Below, piece by piece: positions 31,360-42,949 of a stretch of 64,000 nucleotides of DNA. A program made the position numbers and the translations under genes. Each line of letters opens with the position of its first letter. The first letter of the stretch is position 1. The stretch is from Diphasiastrum complanatum (lineage: Eukaryota; Streptophyta; Lycopodiopsida; Lycopodiales; Lycopodiaceae): the NCBI GenBank assembly GCA_029204225.1, contig CM055113.1, positions 29,121,252-29,185,251 on the forward strand. The letters are read 5' to 3'. The notes under the pieces are model-generated. The model was not told the origin of the DNA. It searched no databases and saw only the letters and a program-made list of their open reading frames with translations.

Positions 31360-32186
31360 GGATGTGTACTATGCAATAGCGGACTTGTGCATGACGGCGA
31401 GGATGAGCAGGGAAGGATGATAAAGATCTCGCAGAGGACCGATATGTACAGACAGAATGTACAGTATGTCGGACCTGTGCGAGTTGAATATATGAAAGAG
31501 CGATTAGTTTTGAAGAAAGACGCACAAGTGCGATACGGGGGGACACGTAGGCAGATGTATCGGACCTGTGCGCATGGAAGGCGGTAGGTGGAATTTCGAT
31601 TGTGAAGGACGCGCACAAGTGCGATATGCAGAGCGAAAAAAAAAAAGTGAAAAAAATTCATCGAAGTTTGTGATTTTATATCGCGGTAGGAAATAATGTC
31701 CTATCACACGTGTGGGAGTTGTACGGACAAATGAGAGAGCAACATGTGTCACCCTATCACTTTACACATGTGGGATTTGTACGACCAAATGCGAGAGCGA
31801 CACGTGTTGTCGAGCAAACGAATGAACACATGACACATGTCCAGGTGTCATTTCACATGTGTCCAGGTGTCACCTCACACGTGCCAGTGCCTGTAGTCGA
31901 ATCAAAAGTAGACACATGTCCATTGACCATTGACCACACATGCAAAAAGTTAGTATAAATGTCACAAAAACCAATTAATTTTTTTACCTTTTTCATTATC
32001 GAAATTTGCAGCATATCGCCCTTGTGTGCACGCATTGCTTTCCGTTTGCTTTCAACGACACCTATTTGCACACAAGTACGATATTCGATATCTGCCTGCC
32101 ATACATATCCCTCTTGTGCGCCATCTTGATAGTTAGTTTTGTTTCTGTGCTCCCTCGCGCACAAGTGTGATATTCACTTTACTTCC
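31360..32186. promoter_or_regulatory. Divergent promoter region with nine copies of an 18-bp motif
   Basis: Consensus near GCGCACAAGTGCGATATG. Plus-strand copies: 31,521, 31,611, 32,068, 32,156. Minus-strand copies: around 31,374, 31,465, 31,556, 32,011, 32,105. Five lie within 270 bp of the H3-like start and four within 180 bp of the gene X start. Between the clusters are several CACGTG/CACATG boxes (31,704-31,880) and TAGTATAAATG near 31,951. These could be binding sites of a shared regulator or a transposase. Confidence 0.7.
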
Positions 32187-33188
32187 ATGGCCTCTTCCTC
32201 AAGATCCTCATGAGATTCAGGCTTGAGTTCATTTCTTAGTGAATTTGGGATTACTGAAAACCTAGACTACTTCCACAGCCTATTCAGGCCATATTCACAT
32301 ATTTTCAGGACTGCACGACCAAATTCTGACGTTTTTTATGAACATTATGTTAGATTTAGAGATATACTTAGTAAGCATGTTTTCTCCATAGGTTCACTCC
32401 AGTACATGCATTATACTAATCTTGTTCATTTCTTCCCAGCTTTCAGACATAGACTGGATAGAATGTTTACCAAATTGTTTGATCTTTTCAGAAGCAGTTC
32501 ATTGTGTCCTTATTGCAACAAGAAATGTCGATCGGTTGAATATCAGAGTGGTTTCATACTTTTCCTGTTAGTTCAAATCCCAGATGATGAGGAAGTTTCT
32601 GTTGGTGACTCTCCTTTTGCATCATCCTCTGTTCAGTCAGCTATTAAAGATATCAGTCACTTTTTTATCGACACTTCTGATAAGGAAAGTGACTTTATTG
32701 ATGTAAATACTGATTCTCTATTGTATTCTTTTATTGGCCAAAATACATCTGCTGATGAATCCAACCCTATAGAGGAGTCTAAATGTCTATTCAATTTGCC
32801 TATATATTATATTAATGACGATGTATATTTTACTACTACTGATTTATGTAAAATTTTTTACTATTGCAAAGACGAGGTTCTATGTTTATTATCCGCCACA
32901 ATTTCCAAATTCTCCGACTTTGTAGATTTTGAAACAGATGACCTTGTTGCTGGTATTGATTTTGATGATGAGGAGGGACTTATGACCGGTGAAGAATGCC
33001 TGACTAAGACTTTATTAAATATAGCTGAGGATGGGCGAGGCAGACCATCCGATGAAGAATTCACGGCATTTCAATCCCAGATGGGCTTCCCTCATCCATC
33101 ATTATTGCATTTCACTGATGATTCCACTTCAGTACATGGTCATTATATTGATCATCCTGATCCGGTTGCTGCTGATGGTGAAGAATGT
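32187..33188 (+). pseudogene. Gene X copy B, exon 1 (one nonsense codon), unknown protein
   Basis: The ATG at 32,187 (TTCCATGG) is in frame with the long open frame from 32,214 but is followed by TGA at codon 9 (32,211-32,213), probably CGA to TGA. No other in-frame ATG lies near, so this copy is likely silenced unless it initiates elsewhere. The rest is open to the donor at 33,189. Visible features: an N-terminal aromatic-rich part (FGITENLDYFHSLFRPY), a Cys cluster CPYCNKKCRS resembling half a zinc site, a Ser/Asp-rich middle and SDEEFTAFQSQMGFPHPS conserved in paralogue C. No known family was recognised. It shares a motif-rich upstream region with the H3-like gene. Confidence 0.72.
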
Positions 33189-33319
33189 GTAAGTGTTTAA
33201 ACTTCCTTGCATTAGAATGTTTTTAATCACTGAATGTATTAAAAAAATTTTAATCATTTAATGTATTAGAATGTTTTTAATTACTGAATGTTTTATTGCT
33301 AACATATTTCCTATTGCAG
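33189..33319 (+). other. Gene X intron, copy B, with empty Copia target site
   Basis: 131 bp, GTAAGT...CTATTGCAG. It contains TTAGAATGTTTTTAATCACTG, the uninterrupted form of the site that holds the Copia element in copy A. Confidence 0.88.
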
Positions 33320-33757
33320 GATGCTCTCATAATAGATGATTTTGCTGCGAGACCAGGTGGTTTCAGACAACATGCATTGTCGTTCCAGAGGGATAGTGGA
33401 CTTGACCACTATCTTAGGCATCTCCTGAAGAATGAGATCTGCATTGCTCATTCCAAGCTAAGCCCAGTCGGGGAGAGTCTTATAATGGCAGTTAAAGCTT
33501 TATCATTTTACCTAGGAGGACATAAATTTGTAAAGACAAATAAGATCATTTTTGTCAAAAGATCTTATGTTTTGAACATTTTAGGCTTTACTGATGGGAA
33601 TGAGACTTTAAGGAGCTCCCATTATTCATTGTATTCCACTTATATTGAGCTTAGTGGAAATAAGGATAATGCACATCTATTAGATGCATACGCTAGCAGA
33701 GAATTTCTTCATGACAATACTGCCATAGAATCTGACACAAGATCTGATGATGAATAG
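33320..33757 (+). CDS. Gene X copy B, exon 2
   Basis: 145 codons and TAG, phase 0 with exon 1. It differs from copy A at a few residues (GLDHYL for GLGHYL, IAHSK for IAQSK, GNETL for GNDPL). It ends with the acidic SDTRSDDE. The exon itself is intact, but the copy carries a nonsense codon in exon 1. Confidence 0.72.
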   Translation, partial: DALIIDDFAARPGGFRQHALSFQRDSGLDHYLRHLLKNEICIAHSKLSPVGESLIMAVKALSFYLGGHKFVKTNKIIFVKRSYVLNILGFTDGNETLRSSHYSLYSTYIELSGNKDNAHLLDAYASREFLHDNTAIESDTRSDDE

Positions 33758-34253
33758 TTGACACTTTGTGTTTTGGTATAATACAATCAATACATTTACA
33801 TTGAGTATTTCTCCTTCCTTGTTCAATGAATTTGCAAAGAAATTCTGAACATGTCATGATTTGATGACAATGATGATCTTCTACTCAACAATCATCTAAC
33901 TTTCTCTTCCTGTATGAACTTGCATGCTTTTCTAAACTTGTTGTATTGTGTGGACTTTGTTATATGTCGAATCTGAACTCTGCGGTAGAACCATTGAAAC
34001 AATTGACAAATGTAGTTTCATTTTTCATTGGTTCCTCCATGTTGTGTATTTCAATGAAATGTTGCTCGTGCTTGCCAATGTGACTTCTCCATCCCTTGTG
34101 ATGACCATACACTCAAGCTTCCATATGTATTTGCAAAAAATGTTGTATGATCTCTTAGGATGTGCTGCATACGTCAAAATCATAATGTTATCCTTATGTT
34201 TGGATCTAAATATATATGAAAATTTGAAAGCATTTTGAAAATTTTATACTAAC
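33758..34253. other. Convergent intergenic spacer, copy B
   Basis: Equivalent of 7531-8026. No supported gene. Confidence 0.5.
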
Positions 34254-36335
34254 CATGTAATGAGTGATGTGATCTTCTCCCCATGCTTTTGATACTGCAT
34301 TAACAAACTCAACACAAGTCCTTTGGATAGCCTTCTTATCAATATCAGAGTATTTTTCTTTTCTTAAAATAGAAATCATACTATCAAGCTTTTTCCATAC
34401 ATCAACTTTTAGTACTTTGGTTTTGTCGTCTTTCTCGAAGTCTTGAGTGGCAGCAATAATATTTGTCTAGACTGAGTGTTGAATATTAGAAGCCTTACCA
34501 GTATGATTTGATAGGAAACGACGTGCTTTTTCTCCTCCTATGCTTGGCTTAGTTGGCATGTTCCCATTCTTTCCTGAAAGCTTTTCATCTTTTTATATTT
34601 TGACATGTCCTTTATGGAGTCCTGCTTTTGATAAAACATCTTCTAATCGAGAGATAGCTTCCTTTGCTAATGATGCTGGCTTAGTATTCCAAGCAAAAAC
34701 TACATGAAGATAAATGATCTTTTCTATTAATCTAACTTTTGCATGAAGAGTGCAAACATGCACATTTTTTAAGGGGATAGACAACACAGGCTTCCAGTTT
34801 GGATCTGCATATTCTCTAGTAATTCATGTACTCCTAGTTACATCTTTTGCCATTTTCATGCAATACAAACAAGGGGGTTTTGATGTAGCACCATGAGAGA
34901 CATTCTACATACATTTCAATGTTTTCAAATCACCTGCTAAGTGCCATTCAACATTGAAGTCTCCAACTCCTGGAACATTGAGAAGTCCTCCATCCATATG
35001 GTCTTGGATGATCCTAGGATAAGATGTCCTTGAGAATATCCATGATAATATATCATGATCCTCTTTTAGCACCTGTCTACAGAATTAATCAGACTTAGTT
35101 TACAATGTATTGATACTATTCAATGAATGTAATGTAATAATGAGGCTAGTTACCTGAAACGCTGCCAACCACCATATATCATTTTCCAGCTGGACACTGA
35201 ATCTGAAATCTTCTTGGTTCTCTGTTTGTGATAGAGCATCATTCATGAGAGTTATACTAACCCTCTCCATCTTCTGCCCTTTCAAAATTTCTGACTCATC
35301 TAACTTAAGTACTATGATTATTTTGCCATTCACCTTTTCATTGGTTATATCATAGAATGTGACGATGTATCTCAGCAAGTAATTTAGATCAACAAATAAA
35401 TTGTTTGATGCATTATAGAATGTCGATCTTCCATCATTTCCATACACCTCCTCAATATGAAATGGAGTTCCAGTGATCATATGCATACCTATGTTTAATG
35501 TATCCCTCTCTTTCTTCAAGTGATATGTCCTAGGGATTGGGACTTCTCTAATTTGAACTTGCTTAAAAGCTTCTCTAATTAGTTTAAATATTGGTGCATA
35601 TGCTTCCCTGCTAATACCTGCAAAATCATAAGCACCCTGAACTATAGTCTTATCTAAAATTTTTTGAATGTCCACCATCAAAGACTCTGCTATTTTACAC
35701 TATACATTTGAAATCCTATTGTTCGTCATCATACGCTCAGTGGATTTGCAAGTCAATATTGTGCCCAATGACATTCCTACTGAAGCATTGTCTTTAATAT
35801 TCCGAGGAGCTACTAATGCAGATTTGCAAAAAAAACAGATAGTTAACAGAATATCACCATAGCTGAAATTAAATCCAAATGTCATTGAAAAACTTACAAA
35901 AATCAGAATATGCTTACTTGAATGCACAGATCCTTCTATTTTGATAACCTCTTTTTGAAAGCATTTGAATATCCTTGCAACTTTGTCACTTTCGCTTCAT
36001 CCATGTAAGTAAATGAGTTATTGAAGAGAATGTGGGATGTGTCAAAGTGCTTGGATCTTGTGGATATAATGTTCCATCTATCCACAAATCCAAGTTTTTT
36101 TTTCCTTCTACCTTGTAACGAGAACGATCCTTAGCAGATATACGAATTCCTTTGCCTCCTCTTCTCTGCAAAGGTGCCAAATCAATAGGAATATCCACAT
36201 GTAGATGATACAATGTCATCATCAAAAAAATAGTAGAGTAATCAGTTGCATCGAAGTACTGTGACTAGATTCTATGAAGCAAAGCAAAGTACTCATCTTT
36301 GATTATATTATATACTATGTACGATCAATCCAATC
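34254..36335 (-). pseudogene. Transposase-like multi-exon pseudogene, copy B
   Basis: Same exons and introns as 8027-10,110 (blocks ~36,335-35,898, 35,812-35,154 and 35,072-34,254). It carries all five stops shared with copy A plus one of its own: TAG in KCM*NVSHG (near 34,904). The best preserved block encodes MMVDIQKILDKTIVQ... to ...WWLAAFQ before the intron. The first block, 79 codons at 36,225-35,986, includes LDLWIDGTLYPQDPSTLTHP. Superfamily not identified. Confidence 0.6.
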
Positions 36336-36666
36336 TCCATGCTTGTATGCTTGATTCAAATTTGGAAATGCCGCTCATTTTTTCATTCCAATAGGTAGTT
36401 GGCACTCATATTTCCATTGCAAAGTGATGATGGCGTTCATAATTGGAGATGGCACCCATATTTCCATTTTTGTGGAAGGAATGCATATGTAAACATTTTG
36501 CGATTTTTCCTGATTCGAATTTGGGGATGGCAGTCATATTCTAGATCTAGTGCAAATATTGCTCTTTTCGTAACCAATGGAGGGAATATTTTTGAAATTA
36601 GTCAAGTTATATTGCAAGCTGTTAACAGTTCTTAATTGTGACTATAGACACTCGTCATAAGGATAA

Positions 36667-37274
36667 ACAAAAAGCAGTAAGGTAGGATATGTTGAGTGAA
36701 GATTTAGGACCAAGCACGAGCCACATGTCCAACATTGATGTGGGTCGGTCATATGGCTACGATTACGTAGGAGGCACTGCACCAATTACAGTAGAATTAG
36801 GGGCCCAACTCTTCTCATGAATTGGTTGATATCGTAGCTGATCAGATTGTTGATTTTATTAGCAATCATAAGTTATAGTTTACAGTGGGATAATTGATCC
36901 AGATTGTGCCTTATTTGGTGGATTTAAAATGCTCTAAGTTACATGGATATCAACAACCTACAAGATTACCTTTAGTGCCGGTCAATACTATTGTACAATC
37001 AACAGAACATAATATTGTTCCGACATTAAAAATCAAAATCCAAGATCTTAACATTGTGGGTGTACAGATTTATGGTGGGGCAAGTGTGAAGATCATTTTT
37101 TGAGAAAACATATCATAAACTAAAAAGTATGCATTTGCAAAAAAAAAAAAGTCTACTCGTCATACGAATGGCTAATCATACACATGATTCTCCAGTAGGA
37201 GAAATTTGTAAGGTTCTGATGTGCATTAAAGGATTAAAGTTTTTATTGACTTTTGTAGTTATGAGATATGACTG
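36667..37274 (+). pseudogene. Ty3/Gypsy gag-protease fragment, copy B
   Basis: Duplicate of 10,440-11,047, with the same catalytic-Asp loss (QIYGGASVKIIF) and the same A-run frameshift. Confidence 0.65.
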
Positions 37275-38408
37275 GAGTTGATGCGTATCTCATACTTTTG
37301 GAAAGACCCTAGTTGATAGCTGCATAAGTCGTGCATGATTGGACGACGAGATTGTCATGTGCCAAATCCGAAAATAATAGCACTTACAATGAAGTAAAGC
37401 TAATAGCAAGAAAAGTACAAGACTATCATGATAGCAATACTATCCATAGAAAGCTAGAAACATGGAGAACTGTTAAAATTTTGTTAGGATCTAGTGTAGT
37501 ATGAAGATCACATCAATCAATCACCATAGACACTCCTAAAAAGCTCTCAAAGATGGCACAACAAAAGCTAGTAGATTACAAAGAAACATTGTACATACAG
37601 AGTAATTAGAAACTGCATGAAAAGGCAGGTGTCCTAAAATTGGCCTACCACCTGTCAAACTAAGGTCCGGGCCTAGTATGGCCAAATTCGACCAACAAAC
37701 TTGGGACATGCCCCCAAGTATAGCAAGTACTATATATAACTCTGTACATACTAACTTTTTCTATGTGTGGCTACTCGGCTAACCCAAGTAGCCGGCTACG
37801 GGATCAGTGCCAGATCAATATATCCTAATAGATCACATCCCGATCACAACCATATACAGTAAACCAAATAGACTGTACACTAATTACATCATCACATTTA
37901 GAGCTTATACTAATGAATAAGATCAAAATTGATTTCTAACTCTCTCGCTTAAGCTCAAATGTGATAAGAGTGAAAAGCAATAATTTGTAGCAATGTCTGG
38001 AGTGTCCAAAAGATGTTATGCATGTCCTGCTACTCTGTACTTGACTCACACTTAAGCACACCAACAAACCATCAGGTTTGACTCACAAAGTAACATGTAC
38101 ACACAATGCTCATATAGAGAGTCTATTACACTCATGACCAACTGACTCGTCCCCATCCAACTTGAAGAGAAGTGGACCACATGAGCGACATGGCTCAAAC
38201 TGAGGAGATTCCACTGCCACCATGAGACTTACATCCTCCACCTAGCTAGGCTGATATCCTATCAGACACTTACAAGCACAGACTTGTAAAGCTGACATAA
38301 ATGAGCGACTGAGGCTCAACCTGAGGAAATCTTACTGCCACCATAAGATTTCACCCTCACTAGATAGATAGCTAGTAGACAATGGCAAGTCAATGAGCAT
38401 AAAAATGA
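37275..38408. other. Probable LTR-element non-coding sequence
   Basis: No ORF was recognised. CTATATATAACTC (37,730) looks like a promoter. An imperfect repeat with spacing ~118 bp (CTGAGGA...ACTGCCACCAT at ~38,198 and ~38,320) is present. It is probably the remains of an LTR and 3' region, unassigned. Confidence 0.35.
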
Positions 38409-39955
38409 CTACTTCATTTCAAACATAGAAAATGCACAACCACATACAACTACTTCATATGGTATATTTCCTCCAAGAGCTCCAGCACTCCTCAAAGCTT
38501 TGATCTTCAATGAGAATTCCATCTCAACGTATGCTTTGAATAATAGTAAATAATCATGCATCATAAATCTTGAAGAAAGAAGAAATGTGCACCTTGTGTG
38601 ATCCTCCTCCTTTGAAGACTTGGATATATAAGCAACCTCAAGAGATTTTGCACTCTCTCTTGGGTTTAATTTGTAGATTCCTCCATATCTAGATCCATAT
38701 GCAAGGATCTCACCATCCTTCTTGATCACACAATTGTCAAGATGGAAATTGACATCAAGCCCACCATCAAGTAATTTGCCAACACTTATAAGATTCTTTG
38801 TAATCTTGGGAACAAAAATAACCTCTTGAAGAGATAGAACTTTTGATGATGCAAGCTTCAAGGGAATAGTCCCTACTCCTTCTATTTTGCACTCTTGGTC
38901 ACTCGCAATATATATGGACTTCTTGACTCCTCCATAAGGCATAATAGTTGAAAAGGAATCCTTGGAGCTACACATATGTGAAGATGCTCCACTATCAATA
39001 TACCAAGAGTCAACCATCTTGAAGGTGGAAAAGGAGAAATTTGATGGCATAAGAGAGCATTCTCCATCACTTGCAATAAAGTCTTCTTTCTCATGAGAGA
39101 TGTTGGCTTGCTTGAATTGATTCTTCTTCTTGAAGCAATTGGTGGCATAGTGGCATTTCTTGCCACAAAAGAAGAACTTAAGTTATTTTTTCTTCTTCTT
39201 TGAAATATATTGAGAGGAATCATCATCCTCTTCATCTTGGTCTTTTGCTTTGCCCTTAGAGAGGTGTTGGTGTTGCTTTTTGCTCCTCTCTTTGTGCTTG
39301 GCAAATAAAACTTTGTCTTCACCATTATGATTGAGTGACAATTTGTCCAGCCTTAATAGCTTGTTCTCATGCCTTGATTATTTGGCCATTAGTACTCCTT
39401 GAAAATCCTCCAAAGTAGGTAGCTCCTCCTTGATGGCATAGGATTGGACAAGGTTCTCATACTCATCTCTTAAGCCATTAAGTATGACTTGAACTAGCTC
39501 ACTTTGATTTATGGATCCTCCAATACAAGCAAGCTCCCTATGAGTATCTTTCACTCTCAACACATAATTAGTTGCACTCTCATCACTCTTTTGAGAACTT
39601 TGAAAGATTTGATTTCTAATAGTGAGGAGCCTAGAGGTATTTTTGGCTCCATAGATAGCTTTGAGAGTATCCCAAGCTTGCTTGGCCGAGTTGCAATCAC
39701 CAATCTCTCTGAAAATCTTATTAAAGACATTCATCTTGATAAGGTGGAGAGACATTCATCTTGATAAGGTGGAGAGCCATCCTAGCTCTCTTCTTGTACT
39801 TTTGTACTTCTTGAAGGACTTGAGGCTCCTCCTCAATCCCAAGTACAATGTCCATCACATCTTGGAGTATCAAGATAGACTCCATTCTAACCTTCCAAGT
39901 TGGAGGTAGATAGTCTTTCACTAGATTCCAATAGGTAGGAACCCATAGATGCCAT
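38409..39955 (-). pseudogene. Copia gag-protease remnant (element 4)
   Basis: Gag starts at 39,955 (MASMGSYLLESSERLS, close to the intronic element). It shows WKVRMESILILQDVMDIVLGIEEEP, a frame break at a 25-bp tandem duplication (39,726-39,775), then MNVFNKIFREIGDCNSAKQAWDTL, a zinc knuckle with one substitution (CGKKCHYATNC), protease WYIDSGASSHMC and the following ITKNLISVGKLLDGG. It ends at ~38,409, before integrase. Confidence 0.88.
39726..39775. repeat. 25-bp perfect tandem duplication within gag
   Basis: The 25-bp unit (GACATTCATCTTGATAAGG plus TGGAGA) occurs twice without spacer and shifts the gag frame. Confidence 0.9.
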
Positions 39956-40699
39956 GTAATAGTGAAGACTCCTTGTAATGAGACACTAAAATGTTGCTTC
40001 TCTCTCAGTATAGGATCCTTTAAAGGTGTACTACCAAATCCTATGCAAGATCTTGCAGCAAAGTGAGGTATTGACCTCACTAGCTTTTCTAATCTCTCTT
40101 AATCTAGATCACTCTCATCTCAATTGATGAAGTGTGGGCTAAATTTGGGTCAAGCTATATTTGGCACGTGGGAAACACTCCAAGAATCCAAAAATCACTC
40201 AAATACAATCCAATTGTATGATAGAATGTGGCTATGACCCCAAATTGATACCTAGATCTCAAGAAAGTGTGATTGGCAAGCCCAGAAGTATGATTTTTTA
40301 TTAAACAAGCATAAGGGAGTCATAAAAAAAAGTGTCCAACTAGGTTGGGTGCCCTACCCACCTTGATTCAATTGACTATAACTTTTCATTGGGAGATCCA
40401 ATCATTATGAAGTCGATTGCTACACAAACTAGACTCAAATAGCTTTCAATTAGCTATCAAGCACCAAACTTGGATCACACACGGAAGAGAACCACCAAAG
40501 TGAATTGGGATGTCCTTCACACGTGTCTAAGCAGGGAAATTTGTACAATATCAGAAATGGTTCAATCCTTATGATTATGAGCCCTTTTGATCCAATTTTG
40601 CTTGAGATAGCATGGGAGATGCAAAGTAGTCTCTCTAGATCTTAATTTTCAAGGAATTTTTGGAACTTTGGATGAAACAAGCATCAAGAGCTTAGGTAG

Positions 40700-40711
40700 G
40701 CTCTGATACCA
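40700..40711 (-). promoter_or_regulatory. Primer-binding site of Copia element 4
   Basis: The minus strand reads TGGTATCAGAGC directly inside the 5' LTR. Confidence 0.88.
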
Positions 40712-41415
40712 TTTGAAATTTCACACGTGTGGAATGTCCTAAAAGTGTGTGAATGATCTCCTAAGCAAGCTTATGCACTTGTTGATGGATGCTAGATTGA
40801 ATTCCAAGATCTAGATAAAAAAACTAAGGCATAGAGGCAAAGATGGATGCATATGTTGATAACCAAAGTACATACACTTCGAAAAACTTGATCCTTGAAA
40901 AAACTAAGTAAAATTAAGCTCCTCTCCTCAAGTAGAGAGAGAATAGGAAACAAGCAAATGTCACCAAACTCAATGTCTGACTCAAAACTCAACTTAGATT
41001 ATGATTCACAAATGGAATACATATAAAACTCATGGAGAATCCTCCTTGCATGCTATTGGACCCCTAATCCTAGCCTCTCTAATGCTATTGGATGAGTGAT
41101 GCATCCATCCTACAATTCTATTGGACCCTTCTTCAAGATTTCTCAATTCCTATTGGAGCCCTTGACCAAAGCCAACACTTTGACTTCATCGCTCATCAAA
41201 CTACATTAATACAAGTGTCACAATCCTATTTACTAGCCTACATAGCTCGCGTTTGCGTCACAAATGACTTTTGGCTCAATAGCGGCATTACATGTGGATT
41301 TGACCAATTTGCCAACTATGCCAATTTTGGCCCTATCACAACTCTACACAAAGATGCTTGACATAAAACTTTGTCATACCCCTAAACTGAACATCATAAA
41401 CTATTTTTGACTTTT
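40712..41415 (-). repeat. 5' LTR of Copia element 4
   Basis: It starts TTTGAAATTTCACACGTGTGG (first bases mutated from TGTGAAAT) and aligns with 46,752-47,497 over most of its length (for example TCTCTAATGCTATTGGATGA). The outer edge is approximate. Confidence 0.8.
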
Positions 41416-41621
41416 TCTACATGTGGGAACATGCTCCACAATGTGATCTTTTCCTCACAAACAAAAAACATAAAACAGCCAAGATAGATTTTGACCATTT
41501 TTTCACATCGATGAGGTGTTCTTGGCATATTATCATCATCCATATTGTATCAAGCAGATACTCCTTGAAAGAGATCATACCAAAATGCCTTCCAGTCATA
41601 TGGATTGTGATGCCACGAAAA

Positions 41622-42875
41622 TGTTAAATATTGAATATCAACATAAATATGACATGATATACTCAAAAATGAAGATATGAGCTAGATAAGTATAAATCAT
41701 GAAGAGGCCTAAGTCATTTTTCGGGAATATATCTCCTAAGTACTTGTCTTGTAATAAAGGACAAGACCTTTTAAAGGAAAAGACATTGTCTTGGACAACC
41801 TTTACTAGGTTGTCCATATGAAACGACTAAATATGAAAAGGCATGATAAACTAGAGTAACTTTAACTCATAGTTAAGTATACCTCCTATGGTATAGGTGA
41901 ACGTATTTTCAGTCTAATCGTTAACTAGACCCTTTCGCGGGAGCGACACACTTGTTGTTTTAGAGGTGTGTTTGTTCGCCCCGTAGAACATATATTGATC
42001 TCACACTTCAGTGTCGATCATCGAGAGAGAAGAACTTATGCTTATGTAAGAGATTGAAGAAGTGAATAGAGTTCTGTGAGTTATTATCTCTTATCTCTGT
42101 TCTCCGCACTGTTGAGTGTGAGTGATCTGGAGTCTGCTAACAATCTCTAACACATTTCATGAATTTCTCTCTGATCAGATAGACACTCTAGTGCATTATA
42201 GTCGTTTGCTATGTTTTCGTAAGGCATGCTCTAATGAACTGTCTTTAAACCATCTTATTCGTCTGTCGCGAATACTTCCTTTTCGGCACTCGAATAACGA
42301 CTATCTTTGGTACAGTCTAGCATGATCATTGAATAAAGTTGTATGTATACATATGAGATGACAGTCCCTCTCTGAAAAATTAAGTCTCTGATCTGTCTTC
42401 CTGATTGGCATTGACATAAGTTTCTAACGTATTCTAAAACTCTTCATGTTATTTAACCATTAAGTTGTACTTTAGTTGTTGAGGACTTTTGTCTAGAAAT
42501 GAATAGTTTGTGAACGCGATTAATTAATTGTCTGAACAGTCGCGAATACATCGAACAATTCTTGATTATCTGTTGACACCTTAATCATCCAGAGTGTAGT
42601 ACCGTTGTACTACTCTGATAACATCTCATCTGTAGAACACGCTTCATCCAATTCGATAGTGGCCAGATTGTTGTTCTGAATTTATTAACACTACCCATTC
42701 CAAACATAAGTAATACTGGTTACTTTTTAATGTCTGTTGACAACCAGAATAACACTCGAAACCACTTGCCATAATTGTACCAAAAACATAATTTTCTAAT
42801 GTTGTCCTCTGTGGCAACGACATTATTTACTATAAAATCTATATTAACCCTGTTGGTATAGTACGACATATACCA
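41622..42875 (+). repeat. Probable 5' LTR of Gypsy element 2
   Basis: It begins TGTTAAATATTGAATATC and ends TATACCA a few bases before a tRNA-Asp-like PBS. No partner LTR is in the window, so the start is inferred from the TG and the PBS spacing. Confidence 0.5.
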
Positions 42876-42880
42876 ATTTT

Positions 42881-42900
42881 TGACATCGTTGCCGGGGATA
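42881..42900 (+). promoter_or_regulatory. Primer-binding site, tRNA-Asp type (Gypsy 2)
   Basis: TGACATCGTTGCCGGGGATA matches the plant Athila/Tat-type Asp PBS in its CGTTGCCGGGGA part. The CG positions upstream have decayed. Confidence 0.75.
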
Positions 42901-42949
42901 GTTTAGAAAAGTTATATTTATCTGACAAATCCATTTCCATCTCTAGTGT

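Larger units (their letters stand above)
32664..37274. repeat. Segmental duplication, copy B
   Basis: It is the partner of 1-11,047 without the Copia element. Similarity stops at 37,274 (ATGACTG|GAGTTG here, ATGACTG|AAGACA in copy A). Whether the left limit extends beyond 32,664 cannot be judged because copy A starts at the window edge. Confidence 0.95.

Noticed and set aside
31374-32173. CRISPR-like array from the repeated 18-bp motif
   Set aside because: Copies are in both orientations with irregular spacing in a eukaryotic promoter; not a CRISPR.
32187-33757. Gene X as a viral or giant-virus gene
   Set aside because: It has a spliceosomal intron with conserved position and no recognisable viral domain; no evidence for viral origin.
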